Source: Sesamum alatum (Eukaryota; Streptophyta; Magnoliopsida; Lamiales; Pedaliaceae). Taken from it: a stretch of 64,000 nt of DNA. The stretch lies in contig JACGWO010000003.1 of the NCBI GenBank assembly GCA_034509735.1, forward strand, positions 3,410,001 through 3,474,000, written 5' to 3'. Under the pieces are notes generated by a model, which saw only the letters and a program-made list of their open reading frames with translations, did no database searches and was not told the DNA's origin. Below are positions 24,311 through 35,766 of this stretch, one piece after another. Both the position numbers and the translations under genes were made by a program. How positions within the stretch are numbered: the stretch's first letter is position 1; every line of letters begins with the position of its first letter.

Positions 24311-27246
24311 AATATATCAAAAGACCCTCATTATTGCTCTGTAAATATCACATTAACCGAGGCAAAAAAGTGACAACCTGCTGTAAATTAGGGTTGCTTG
24401 GAAGAAAGGATGAAGTACGTGATAGCCAGTTTCACACGGACACGTGTCACCATACTTCTTTCCAAACCCAAATAAACCAAAATTTGCAGCGTTGGTGTGT
24501 GCAGATAACTGACAAAGATGCTATTCCCATTTTTGGGCTCCAACAAAGATACGCATTTGTTTTATTCTACACTGAATGTTCCTTTTGTAGCATTGGTCTC
24601 CAAGTGAAAGGATGCTCTGAAGTGCCACATTTTGTCAGGTCAATAAATGAACATATCTACAAAATATGAATAAACTGGTTTTTTTTTATAGGGTAAAATT
24701 TATTATCATCCCTAAATTTTCAAACCTATTTCAAAATCTACATTTTTTTCCCTTAAATTTTTTTGGTCCGTCACATTTTAACATCAATTACAATTTAATC
24801 CCTTTCACACAAAGCTGCATATAAAAAATAATATTTTGGACAAATCTATTTAGTTTTTTTCTGTAACACCCCCTACTTTACTACACCTAGTTACCATTAA
24901 TTAATCTTCCATTTTCTTAATCTCAACTTATCTTATAACGTAATATAAATTTTATCTATCAATATAAACAAATATATATACGACATTAGATAATACACAG
25001 CCAAAAACCTTATATTTACTTCCCACCACTGTACATAACTTAAGAAAAAGATACCATTCCTATTTGACTTCATATCACAATCGATTATAAAACCCCACAA
25101 TCATTCAGCCACCATCCGTGCAGCACAATCACACTTTAGCACAATCGACACCCATAATCAAGTATATAAACAATCTATATCCATATCCTCATAATTATAT
25201 ATATATATATATATATCTCCAAAATTCAATATCAAGTTCTCACATAAGCATATAAATATATATTTATATCCAACAATTTATATTTATATACATATAAATA
25301 TATATATATAAACCAATTAGCTATACTTACCTCAAATTTCAAAATGGTCTGTCAACACGAAAAACTGCTCAACCTTCCACTTTATCGTCACATCCTATAG
25401 TAAATTATAATTTCGACGAGATCAATAACTCATAAATATCGTAAGTTCTAGTAATAATTAATATATTATATAATATTCGCATCGTTCTATTTATATAGAA
25501 ATTCAACCCCCCGTTCTATTTTATTTTAAATAACTTAACTTTCTACACTTCTTAGGTATACTTTTAATTTATCAACTAACCCATACAATTCCATTTTATA
25601 AAATCCCTCATACCATTATAACTACCGGTGTTAATAATATTTCTAACTTAAATTATTATAAAAAATCTTATATTTTCTTAAATAACTTTTCAATAATATT
25701 TCTATTAATTCCTATCAATTCCTCGCTATTATATAATATGATTAAGTACCAATATATATATAGTTAAGTATTTAGTCAATACACCCAATGAAATTGAATA
25801 CATTAACTACAATAGTGATTAAATCTAGCAAATCTAGTAACTTAGTTACCCAATTATAACAATCTTATATCAAATGTGATATTTAATATAACACTAGTTT
25901 AACTAGTCAAACTAATAAAATTTTCTGATTAAATAGTAAATTGCTCAATATAAACTACATTTAGTAAATGGACTAATTACATATTATAATTATATAAATT
26001 AATAAAAATTAAAAACTAAAAACTTTCATACCTGTTTTCGTCTTCCGGAGAGAAACTGACATTGAAAAATGTTTTGAAGAAATTTTATGTTTGTAAAATG
26101 TTTCCCCTTTTTGTGTATTTGACACAAACACACACATATATATATTATATTAATGATATATGAGGTGGTGGTGGGGTGACTCCCACCCCACTTTCTCTCT
26201 ACCTATATATATATATATATTATATTATTGTTATATATATATATATCTTTTATTATTATTATTATTATATATTTATAATTAATATAATTCGCTCCCAAAT
26301 ATTATAATGAGTTTCAATTTATTCCGTTCAAGTTTTATCATATTCCAATTTCAACCTATAATTTATTTATAATTAACTCAAATTTTCTTAATAATTACTA
26401 ATTAAACTCTCAATTATTTACAAAATTCTAGAAACATCACATTTTCTCCATGAACAAAAAAAAATTGACTTACAAAAAAATATATAAACATGTTACAAGA
26501 CTAAATTATTTTGTAAATAAATATGTCATAAAACTAAAAATATATTTTCACAAAACTATAAGTTTTTTCTCCATGCAAAAGTATATTTTGCCAAAAAAAA
26601 ATTTCTTAATCGTAAAAGTGAACTTGACCCTTTTTTTATGTATTACAAATTTAACAATTATTAAAATTTTAATATCTTACCTTATTCTATATCGATAACC
26701 CGATTTATTGGTTAGATATGAGTAATGACGTTAACACTAACATTAATTAATTTTTACAGTTCCCGTAAAAATAAATCGATTAACAGGAATTAAGCCCGTA
26801 AAAAATTACTTCAAATTAACATTTCAAATTGTATTTAATATTTAAGAAAATGTAATTGTTTGCAACTAGTAATGCTTCGTGCGGAATAAACTCTTTTTAC
26901 TAGCATCACGTTTCCACATTTTGGTTATCAAATCTATATACAAATTTTATTGTTATGCATTCGGAATACAAATATATATATATATAACGTACGTTACGTA
27001 ATTATAGTCATAGCAATGCAACAACCATTACAGTTTAATTCGTACGAACAATGGCCGGCACTAAACTTTCACAAAACATACATTAACAGGCCATAACCAC
27101 ACACTTCCACACATTAATGGGGCTTAAGAAAGCCTAAACAAAGTTAGGGCAAAGTACGTTGCATACCACATACATCCGATAGTTGGCCATGACAACCCAA
27201 AATATGGCTCAACTAATATATTTACTTATAATTCACCTAGAACATA
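24311..27246. other. AT-rich segment inside the Harbinger element, origin unclear
   Basis: Very AT-rich with many TA runs (25195, 25250-25310, 26205-26250). TGTAACACCCC at 24862 looks like an LTR-type end, but I found no matching partner or duplication. On the minus strand, splice-donor-like sites follow CT-rich or TATA-like stretches near 26030 and 25325. The latter resembles a site near 33548 outside the element. It could be an old nested insertion. No coding region is convincing. Confidence 0.4.
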
Positions 27247-28154
27247 CTAGGATGATTTACTGATTTCATTGGATGCGGATGAGCTAGGGTGCTCAACGGA
27301 CACATAGCTTGGCTCGGGAGAAGGCGGGGGGGCAGCTGGCAAGGTTTGATCGGCTTCCAAATCCGGGTATACCAACCATGGATTCAACTTCTTCATCATC
27401 TGAAGCGTAGTACTCTTCCAAAAAGCGCCATAGGGAGGTTGAGTCAATTGAAGCATCATCTAGGTGCCCAATGTTTGCAAGTATTATTTCATTCATCGGC
27501 GGAGGAGGGTAATCATCTACCCAACCCGGTAGTACAGCAAATGAGGCGATAGAGTCAACCTCCTCCTCCTCAGCCAGACAGGGATAGGTAGGGGGATCGG
27601 TCCCAAAAAGCAAGCAGAGTTTCTCGTACAAATCCTCGTATGCATTAACATAACACTTTGCAAGGACGTGTTCCTACAAAATTAGGCAATGAGAATAGTA
27701 ATATTAAAGAAAAAATTAGTGAATATATAGGAAATCAACTCGGTCGTACAATAGTGTGTGAAGTTGCGTCTAACTAAAATCTTCGTCTATACAAATGAAA
27801 CATACTCGTTACCTTTATTATCAGCTCCCAAGTTACGTCATCAGCTATAACATATTGATGAACCTTGTTACAGAACACTCCAGATACGGTTAGCAACCAA
27901 CTGAACAATGCATGTCGTTCTTTCAGTTTCTTAAGTTTATTTTGTCCCGTAGCGTATGAGTGCCTGGCTACATGTTCCTTGTTCACATCGAAGATGGAAC
28001 AAAGAACAGCATGATAGTTGACGCGGTCGCGATGGAAAGACCCATTTTGCTGGTGTTGTACGAGTGAATCGACGAACGTGACTTCCATAGCTTTTGACCA
28101 TTTTGTGCTATAGAACAACTTCTCTTGAAAATAATAACCATCCTGAAATGCCAT
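27247..28154 (-). pseudogene. Myb/SANT-like protein, minus-strand cargo gene 2
   Basis: Exon 1 (28154-27813) begins MAFQDGYYFQEKLFYSTKWS and reads as a Myb/SANT-like domain: KWSKAMEVTFVDSLVQH, a middle with NYHAVLCSIFDVN, then KLKKLKERHALFSWLL and VTWELIIK. The intron at 27812-27674 is GT-AG, phase 0, at the same place as in cargo genes 1 and 3. Exon 2 starts EHVLAKCYVNAYEDLYEKL and is acidic. Near 27385 the frame probably shifts to a Pro/Ser-rich tail ending SASNEISKSS at 27247. If not, it stops at 27293. Exon 1 has no internal stop, so this is the best preserved of the three. Confidence 0.72.
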
Positions 28155-29779
28155 GTTCTCGAATGCTTTTGGTGACGGATGGTGAGCTCAGTGAAGGTTA
28201 GGCAGAAGGGAAGAAGTGGTGCAAATGAAATCTAACTCAACACACTTATTTATAGCTAAATTTCATCTTGGGAAACCATACAAAATAGTGACACACCTGC
28301 CATGCATATCTTCTGCCTAAGATCTTCTTTTGAAACCCATCTTTATAAGATGGGACAATCTAGGATTCACATACTAGACTATAATATCCCTATGTGCATT
28401 TCATTAACATTATAATTGCATAATTAACAAGTGGTTTGTGCTTTTATCCATAGTGATAGCATATTTTTAATGATTAAGGTAAACTCGTACTTGAAAGTAA
28501 ATTTACAACCCCTTTATTCATATGGAAGTCTTGTAAACACCCCTTACACAATACTTTTTAAATTTGTTGTAAAAATGGTAAATATAAAATGGTATTGCAA
28601 TATTATATTTCATATCCATCAGGTTCTTGGTATTATAAAGCCTCCGTAATAGTTAAATATTATTGTCCTTGTTTATGTAATATTTACAAATATAGCACGG
28701 AATGACGTACTTCTGATTTAAGTGCATGCCTTCAACAAAAATGTAGAAAAATTATTAACAATGGAGCAGGTTTAGATTATATCTTTATTGATATTAGGTA
28801 AAAAAAAAAAGTATTAATTAAAGGTAAACCTCAAACACGAATTTGTATTGTAATTGATAAAAAAATATGAAATTATATACCAATTAATTTAGACATGTTT
28901 TGGTTACAAGAAAATGTGAAAGGCTTCCACTGTTTTAGTCAAAGGATTTAATTTTGCTGCCAAAATGAAATTATGCAAGCACTTATTTCCCAGCTGTAAA
29001 TGATAAACATCAAGCGTAATTAATAAGTCTTCAATGCAACTCCCACCTACATGTACCAGAGCAATTAAATATTTTTTGACTAAATAATTAGAAATTTCGG
29101 GTGTTTTGTGAGGAAGAAAATGGGAAGTGCGTTTAGCCGGAAATACAGAAACCTTTGCCTTTTGTCACATATATTTTTGCATATGAATGGTTTAATTTTC
29201 TTAATTACGTTGTTGTTCGAACATGTTCCAATACCATATAATTTCATTCACTTTAAATCATAATGGAAATATGCTTAGTTCGCGTGTAAATGCAAAATAT
29301 AACATGCGATATAATTTGAAAGGGCTTCGTTATGTGCAAATTTGTTTTAATTTGGTAAAGTTTCTTATCGACCACAGCTAAACGGATGCAACATGGTACA
29401 AATTCGGGTAAAATCATTGTATAGTCAATTACGTAAATTTAACACCATTGCCGCCATGAACGGGTGTGAAGGTTACTTGCTTCTAAACAATGTCGATTAA
29501 TTAATTTTCAAGTTGTTAATCGATTGGAGTAAATTGTACATAATATCATTCATCAAACACTATTTAAATGAGGATGGGTTGCCTAATTGAAATGAAGTTA
29601 AATAAAATTTAGATTTCATGAATATTAAAGAGTATATTATAAAAGCATATAATTATAAGAAATAGAAACATGCAAGTACTGTGACGCCAATCAACACAAC
29701 CAACCTAACACAATACCTACAACATGTAAACGTGTCATGTTAAGTAGTCATTGTCCATCTTAAGTTAATTTGACTAGAC
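28155..29779. other. Spacer between cargo genes 2 and 3
   Basis: AT-rich, no supported gene. It should contain the promoter of gene 2 and the 3' end of gene 3. Confidence 0.5.
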
Positions 29780-30475
29780 CTAAGGCTTGTGGACTGTTGA
29801 CTCTCCTTCAGAATTGTCATTTCCCCCTGAAGGCAATCGAACTTCAATTTCATCTTGGAGATTCTTATTTTGAGGGTACACCTCGTCGTCACTGGGGTGG
29901 AATGGCTCATTTTCAGGAAAGCTGAAGATTATCTTCAATTCATCCCATTCCGGCTCTATGTCGAACCGGTACGCTAGAGCCGAGGGCATCTCCTAAAATT
30001 GAGAAATTGTCACTGCAGATGAAATTGCCATAAATAAATGGTAACAATATTCGAAATGCTAAAAGTGGTCCACAAATTTGCATATTTTCTCAATTACTTA
30101 CCCGTGCAATATCCTCCCATAATGATTCGTTGACAAGCACAATATTGGATCTTGTAATCCAACGGACACCGGGACGGTTGATTAGCCAGTTAAACGTTTC
30201 ATGCCGCTCTTTCAGATGGTTCAATCGTGCCTGCCCAATGTTGAAGTTCAACTTCGTACCAAATACAACATTAACCGCAGCTACAGCACTGCGGATAGCT
30301 TCATCGGATGGCTGGCCGGCCTTACAAGACCCTGACTCAAACTTGCGAACTAACTCTCAAATGAAGCAACGTTCCATTTGTTTGGAAAAGTGCTTGCAAT
30401 AAAAGAAGCTTTTCTGGGGAGGACACAAGCTGCTTACCTTTCTGGAATTTTGACAATTTTCGTAGCATGATAACA
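29780..30475 (-). pseudogene. Myb/SANT-like protein, minus-strand cargo gene 3, N-terminus decayed
   Basis: Exon 1 up to 30102 reads RKFESGSCKAGQPSDEAIRS, then VVFGTKLNFNIGQARLNHLK, ERHETFNWLINRPGVRW and ESLWEDIAR. This is the same domain pattern as gene 2, including the KERHxxFxWL helix. The intron at 30101-29993 is GTAAGT...AG in phase 0. Exon 2 begins EMPSALAYRFDIEPEWDEL and ends acidic (GNDNSEGESTVHKP). Upstream of about 30355 a TGA interrupts the frame and the expected first Trp region cannot be read cleanly, so the start is uncertain. Homology to genes 1 and 2 is inferred from pattern and intron position. Confidence 0.65.
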
Positions 30476-30952
30476 TCTTGAGGATGTGTGTAACGTTTGT
30501 TTTGGTAAGTTATGATGCAACACTTAACCACTGGAATGTGTATATATAGATAATATGAATGCATCCCACATTAATTATTGGTAGGTAGTTGGAAAGTTTT
30601 GTGTTATAAAATTATCCGCTATTACAGATTGTATGTGTGACAAATGTTAGTATTTGGATTGACGTGATGACAATATTCACGCACGACATGTTCCGAAACG
30701 AGCGGTTGCATAGATGAAGTGGAAAATGCAGAATAAGTATAGCATACTTAAAATTATGTAAGGCAATTACTGCACAATGCACATCGTTTGAAGACAATGC
30801 TTACAAACTGGCTGAACTTTATACACTATTACAGGAGGGAAACATAATGGTATACTGCCGCGTTTTACAAACAAAAAAAGGCCGGAAGGGAAATTTTGTC
30901 ACTGCACTGTAATCAAATCAGTAAGTAGTGCCGTAGTATTCCTTCTCACAGA
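30476..30952. other. Spacer, no gene seen
   Basis: Region between cargo genes 3 and 4 with no supported coding sequence. Confidence 0.5.
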
Positions 30953-31520
30953 TCATCGTGACCAGAAGTAAGCAGATGTTGCGGTCATACATAGTGCAGT
31001 AATAAAAACAACCAACCAGATCATCCGCTTGCCACGCCGAATGTCTTTTTCCACCATATTCATTCGATTCTCAAGACGAAGGACAACCTCGTCATTTCGA
31101 GCCAATCGCTTAAGTAAACCCGGTATTACCTCTGTAGATCGTTGACACATGGGGGGGTCGACCCACTCGAACGTACCACAGTAATTACCCTATAACGAAG
31201 AAGTTTAAACTCAAAAGGCTGTTTTTACCATATCTAACATAGTTCAAAACCACAAATCATAGTGACATGTGTATTTGAAAATAGAGTCTAAGATTTATTT
31301 GAACGGCAATCATACTAACACTTCTCCCTGGACAACTCCGGAAGCGTCTGCCAGGGTTCGATGTTGTCCATGAGGTTCTCATAACAACCTCCAAACCACA
31401 ATCACAATAGACAATGTTGGATCTGGAAGGGGATCCAACATGAGGCGGTGAGAACGTGGCACTATTTGATGATGATGTTCGATATGAAGGAACATGACGC
31501 CTGCGACCTTCAGTAGCCAT
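30953..31520 (-). CDS. GRF-type zinc-finger protein with C-terminal membrane helix, cargo gene 4
   Basis: Exon 1 (31520-31320) begins MATEGRRRHVPSYRTSSSNS. It then has the GRF zinc-finger start YCDCGLEVVMRTSWTTSNPG, followed by RRFRSCPG. A GTTAGT donor starts an intron (31319-31190). Exon 2 (31189-30953) continues in phase 0 with GNYCGTFEWVDPPM, completing the four zinc Cys (CxC, SCPG, NYC) and the W-x-D motif. Next comes a charged helix (LARNDEVVLRLENRMNMVEK) that could form a coiled coil. A hydrophobic segment IWLVVFITALCMTATSAYFW before the stop could anchor it in a membrane. Predicted length is about 145 aa. I see no lesion. GRF fingers bind single-stranded nucleic acid in characterised proteins; the role here is unknown. 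Confidence 0.7.
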
Positions 31521-32493
31521 CCTCCTGAATGTAATTAAGAACAATTTGAGTTCAAGCATGATTGTTGAAGGACAAAGTACAGTTTACATGTTTGTGGTTC
31601 CAAATGTTTGCATAGCAGATTGTTGTGCTTACTTAAAAAGAAGTAGACCACATTTAACCGAAGAAAGGAGACGTGTAATATATCTGAACCTTATAATGGG
31701 GTGAAAGGTACTAAAGCAACACCCACCTATATACGGGTACCAAAAAAATCCTATCAGTTAACAATGTTTGCTGCAAGAGGACCATCGTAATGGAATTTCA
31801 AGGAGAACTAGGAAACGATATTAATCCGAATCACAAAAATTACCGAACAACCATACATAGGTAACTCCGTTAATACCTATGTGATTAGGGTTCTTCGCAA
31901 ATGCAATTGACAATGGACAAATCAAAAAATTGAACATACACTGATGACGTCCTTCAAAATTACAAAATTACGGCAAATTTATGTTATTAATCGAGTAGTT
32001 ATATGTTTTTAATTTTTTATATTGAACAGCGAATAATGCCTTCCCAGAAGGATTGTGTTCAATGAAAAAATACACATTCTAGAATGGTGCGAACCACAGC
32101 CATGAGGAAGGACTAAAACATGGGGTTTGGGCTTTCTTACCTGGAATGGTGCAAACCACCGCAGATGAGCGACACCAGCGAGCCACCCCAAAGAACACAG
32201 GGCACCGTTTGATGGAAATGGGTTCTGAAATTTTTGAGAAGGAAAGAGGGAAGGATTAGAAGGGGAAATGAACAGAAAACGGTGAGTTGATGTTTTGTCT
32301 TATTTGTGGGCACATTGGTAAATGAACAACTGAATACATGCATTTATCTAGTAGAGTAAACATGACAATTACATATCAAAAAAAATATACGGAACATTGG
32401 CCGAGTAAGTAAACACAGGAATAATTTATCCACTAACCCCTAGTCAGTCAAATAATCCTAAATTAATATTTGGCCCCTTTATCCTATATATCA
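31521..32493. other. Harbinger right subterminal region
   Basis: No supported gene. It should hold the promoter of cargo gene 4. Confidence 0.5.
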
Positions 32494-32507
32494 TAGTAAA
32501 CATGCCC
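32494..32507 (-). repeat. Right terminal inverted repeat of the Harbinger element
   Basis: TAGTAAACATGCCC, the exact reverse complement of the left end, followed by the TAA duplication. Confidence 0.92.
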
Positions 32508-32510
32508 TAA

Positions 32511-34882
32511 GAGTTTAATATTATCATAAATATGCAGCTAATGCTCCCGACTAATGATGACATTTCAGTGCTGACCCACCAACAAGGTTGACAACTGGCT
32601 ACAAGATAGCTAGATGAGTCACTGTAATCTATCTGCTGAAAACGTACATGGCAAGGAGTGAGTTGCCAACTGAATAAGTATAGCTAATTAGCTACATATA
32701 CACACATATGAGCACATACAAGGAAGGCCAATTTCATGCGATAACAAAACAACCCTGTTCATTATACAATTTCCACAATATCTCAAAGTAATCAGTATGA
32801 ACAATCATGTGCGCCAGAATCACCATCAACAACAACATAATATACACACAATTATGATGTTTAACATCTTAGGGCCCTGCTTAACCTAATTGGAGTATAT
32901 CCGATGGTTTGTCGGCTACCATCATCATACTCCGATGGTTTGTCGGCTACCATCATCTCCATCACGTCATCATCAATTTTTTTCTCCGATATCACACAAC
33001 ACATTTCTCGTATGATATCCATCACCCACCATATCACAGAGCACACAACTCGTATGATATTACACCATCCATCATATCACACAGCACACAGCTCGTATGA
33101 TATTACATAATTCATCATATCACATAGCACACAGCTCGTATGATAAAACCTCATCTCCATTAATTGATGACAGCACACAGCTCGTCACCAATCCCATCAT
33201 TATAAGCCATTGAATATGCACCAGGGTAGGTAAGCCATCTCTTCATCTCACTTTACCATCTGTACATTAACGACTTTATAATTCAACCCCAATCAACAAT
33301 CAAATAGAAGCATGTCACAATCATTCACGACCACACCACCATTCATCATCATTTACCAACAAAATCAAAGTATATCACAATTATTTACCATGTACATCAC
33401 ATCGAACCATAGTCATAACACATAACAACAATTTCACAAGACAACCACATAATCCAGTTTAGTGCATGACAATTTACGATCAAGATTACACATAATCATG
33501 CATCTTTATATATATATATATATATATATATCCAATTAACTATACTTACCTCGATTTTCCAATAATTTAGTTAGTATAATGTTTGGTCAATGAATAGATA
33601 ATTTCAAAATTCCTTCATAATGCATTATGCAATATTCGAACACTTCTCACTAATCTTTTAGTATCTTGTTTTAAAAAATTCAGATCCTTAATCCATTATT
33701 TTCTACATAAATTAAACTCGATTATCTTTCCATAATTATATATGTTGCTATATTAAAGTCAGTGTTTATATTTTTAATAATTTCCTTTATCGCCCCCTTA
33801 ACCTGTGAATCCTGCCAGCATGAACACTGATCACTAATTAAATCATAATTTTAATTATATTAATCCAACTTAAAAATTATTTTAGTATGATAAACTAGGC
33901 ATCCCAGGATTTCCAATGGTATAAAATTTGTATATTAAATCATATGAATAAATTTGTTAATAATATCTCCTATTCCTGTTCATGGTTTTCTTTGACAGAA
34001 CCTGTGTATCAACTTATAAATTCTCCCCAATCCAAATTAAAATTTATAAATGCCTTATTTTTAGTCCAGATACTCTCCTACATGTCTAGTTTCATATCCA
34101 ACAAGAATCATACGAATTAGATCAGTATATAATGAGTTATTCATGCCTTAATACAACTTGTTCTGTACTGTCACCGATCCATAGCCTCTACTTTAAAATT
34201 CTTTAAAAATTCATATACTCATTAAAAACTTATGATATTTACAAAATATGATATAATACGTCTCTATTTTCATTATACAAAAGAATCATACAAATTAAAC
34301 CATTATAACTCAAGTTACAAAGTTCTTAACACACTCAGTCTGGATTACCGCAGAAACAGGGCAATACAATGTTCTCTCCAATTTAACCATTAAAACGAAT
34401 GATTTCGTCTTTTCAAAACTATAAAGTTATAGACGAAATTCTAAAGTTTTCATAGACACCAAAATCCCTAATTTTGGACCGATAAAACTCATGCTTTTCG
34501 GGAAAAACCGAGCTTGTTCATACAGAGCTTACCCTGATACCATGTATCTAACTTATTCCAGTCAGTTTCTTGGATTTCAGCCTTCATCCTAGCTCAAATT
34601 CAAATTTCAGGAAATCAGATTAAGGTACTTACCAAATCAGTATAGGAGGATCTAGATACACCTAAGTTTGACGATGGTAAATGGAAGAAGCTAGAATCTC
34701 ACCTCTTTCTCTCTTCTTGTCTCCACCGCCTCACACCTCTCCCTTTTGTCTTTTGCTATCTTCTACCCCTTTCTATAAGTTTCTCAAGCTGATATTTATC
34801 TATATATATATATAAGTGTCTATATATGTCTAGGTATGTAGGTGTGTGTTCATATGTATGTATAATTACAATATTAAACACA
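32511..34882. other. AT-rich non-coding sequence between Harbinger and CACTA
   Basis: No supported gene. It includes short tandem repeats (32900-33180) and TA runs near 33508 and 34800. On the minus strand a TATA-like stretch near 34805, a purine-rich exon-like segment and a GTAAGT donor near 34630 suggest a promoter of an old element or LTR. I could not find its ends. Confidence 0.4.
33007..33150 (+). repeat. Tandem repeat, about 43-bp unit
   Basis: CTCGTATGATA recurs at 33007, 33049, 33092 and 33135, with conserved CATATCACA and AGCACACA between copies. A separate 31-bp duplication with CCGATGGTTTGTCGGCTACC lies just upstream (32901 and 32932). Confidence 0.8.
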
Positions 34883-34904
34883 CACTACAAAAAAAATGCG
34901 GGAA

Positions 34905-35510
34905 TTAGAACGGATACACATGACCGTTCCAAATAGGAATGATAAGTGGAACTGTTGTGGAATGAAAAACCGTTGATGACAAACGTGTTGGAACGGCAAG
35001 ACCGTTCCTATTTCTGTGCCAACATATGTGTGCCAATAGGTAAAACCCAATACCGTTCCAAAATGGAACAGGTTTTATTTTGGTATTCCATTTGGAACAC
35101 ATCCATGAAAATTGGAACGGTTACTTGACTGGGAAAACGTACCATTCCTATACGTGGTCCAAAGCTCGGGTCCATTTGGAACGGTTGCTCCACCGTTCCA
35201 ATATGCAGTACTAAATGAGACCCTTTTCGCCATGAGCGAACAATGCAATGTAATGGTCATTCCAAATTGTGAGTATTTAGGAAATCCGTTGTTGTTACAA
35301 AGACCGTTCCCCAATTGTGCTCCAATTAGGAATGGGCGATTTACATGAACGATTATGTGTGACTCATCCCCTTCCTAATATGCCAAAACGGCTATATTAC
35401 AATGGTAACATTATCGTTGTTACATCCGTTCCTAAAGCTGGATCAATGGCTATATTTCAACGCTAGTTGAGTGTGCCAAATAATATTCCAATGCCCGTTC
35501 CAATATTTTT
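34905..35510 (+). repeat. CACTA subterminal repeats
   Basis: At least eight copies of a motif close to ACCGTTCC or its complement GGAACGGT, in both orientations, some as close pairs. Such clusters are the binding sites of the element's own DNA-binding protein in En/Spm elements. Confidence 0.75.
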
Positions 35511-35766
35511 CTATATATATGTCCCCCTTCATTCTCATTGTTCTTATAATTACTCTCCAACTCATTTGTTCTAACTCCCCCTGTTGATTCTTTACACGTA
35601 AAATCGAACATATCAATTATCTACGCGAATTTTGCATTGATATTGATAGGTGTTTTGCTCAGGTAAGAAGTTGAAATTCTGTAATGATTAATTGTATATA
35701 TATATATAATTTGTTCTCATCATTTAATTACTGTTGTGAATTGCTTATGTACGTAGGACCAATCAT

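Larger units (their letters stand above)
16385..32507 (+). mobile_element. Giant PIF/Harbinger transposon with extra gene cargo
   Basis: Bounded by perfect 14-bp terminal inverted repeats GGGCATGTTTACTA (16385-16398 and complement at 32494-32507) with a TAA duplication on both sides (16382-16384, 32508-32510). A three-base TWA target is characteristic of PIF/Harbinger. Inside are the two standard plus-strand genes, transposase and Myb/SANT ORF1, then four minus-strand genes spread over 23536-31520. A family A solo LTR (20310-22539) adds 2.2 kb, so the element proper is about 13.9 kb. That is large for this superfamily, whose autonomous plant members I know as roughly 4-8 kb. Confidence 0.88.

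Noticed and set aside
24862..24880. TGTAACACCCC as the start of a Ty3/gypsy LTR
   Set aside because: No second copy, matching end, target duplication or primer site was found in the window.
25195..26260. TA dinucleotide runs as hairpin elements
   Set aside because: Simple AT microsatellites give trivial self-complementarity, unlike the defined arms and TGG spacers in the LTRs.
33007..33150. Regular 43-bp repeats as a possible CRISPR array
   Set aside because: The repeats are degenerate and contiguous with no unique spacers, and the window is plant nuclear DNA.
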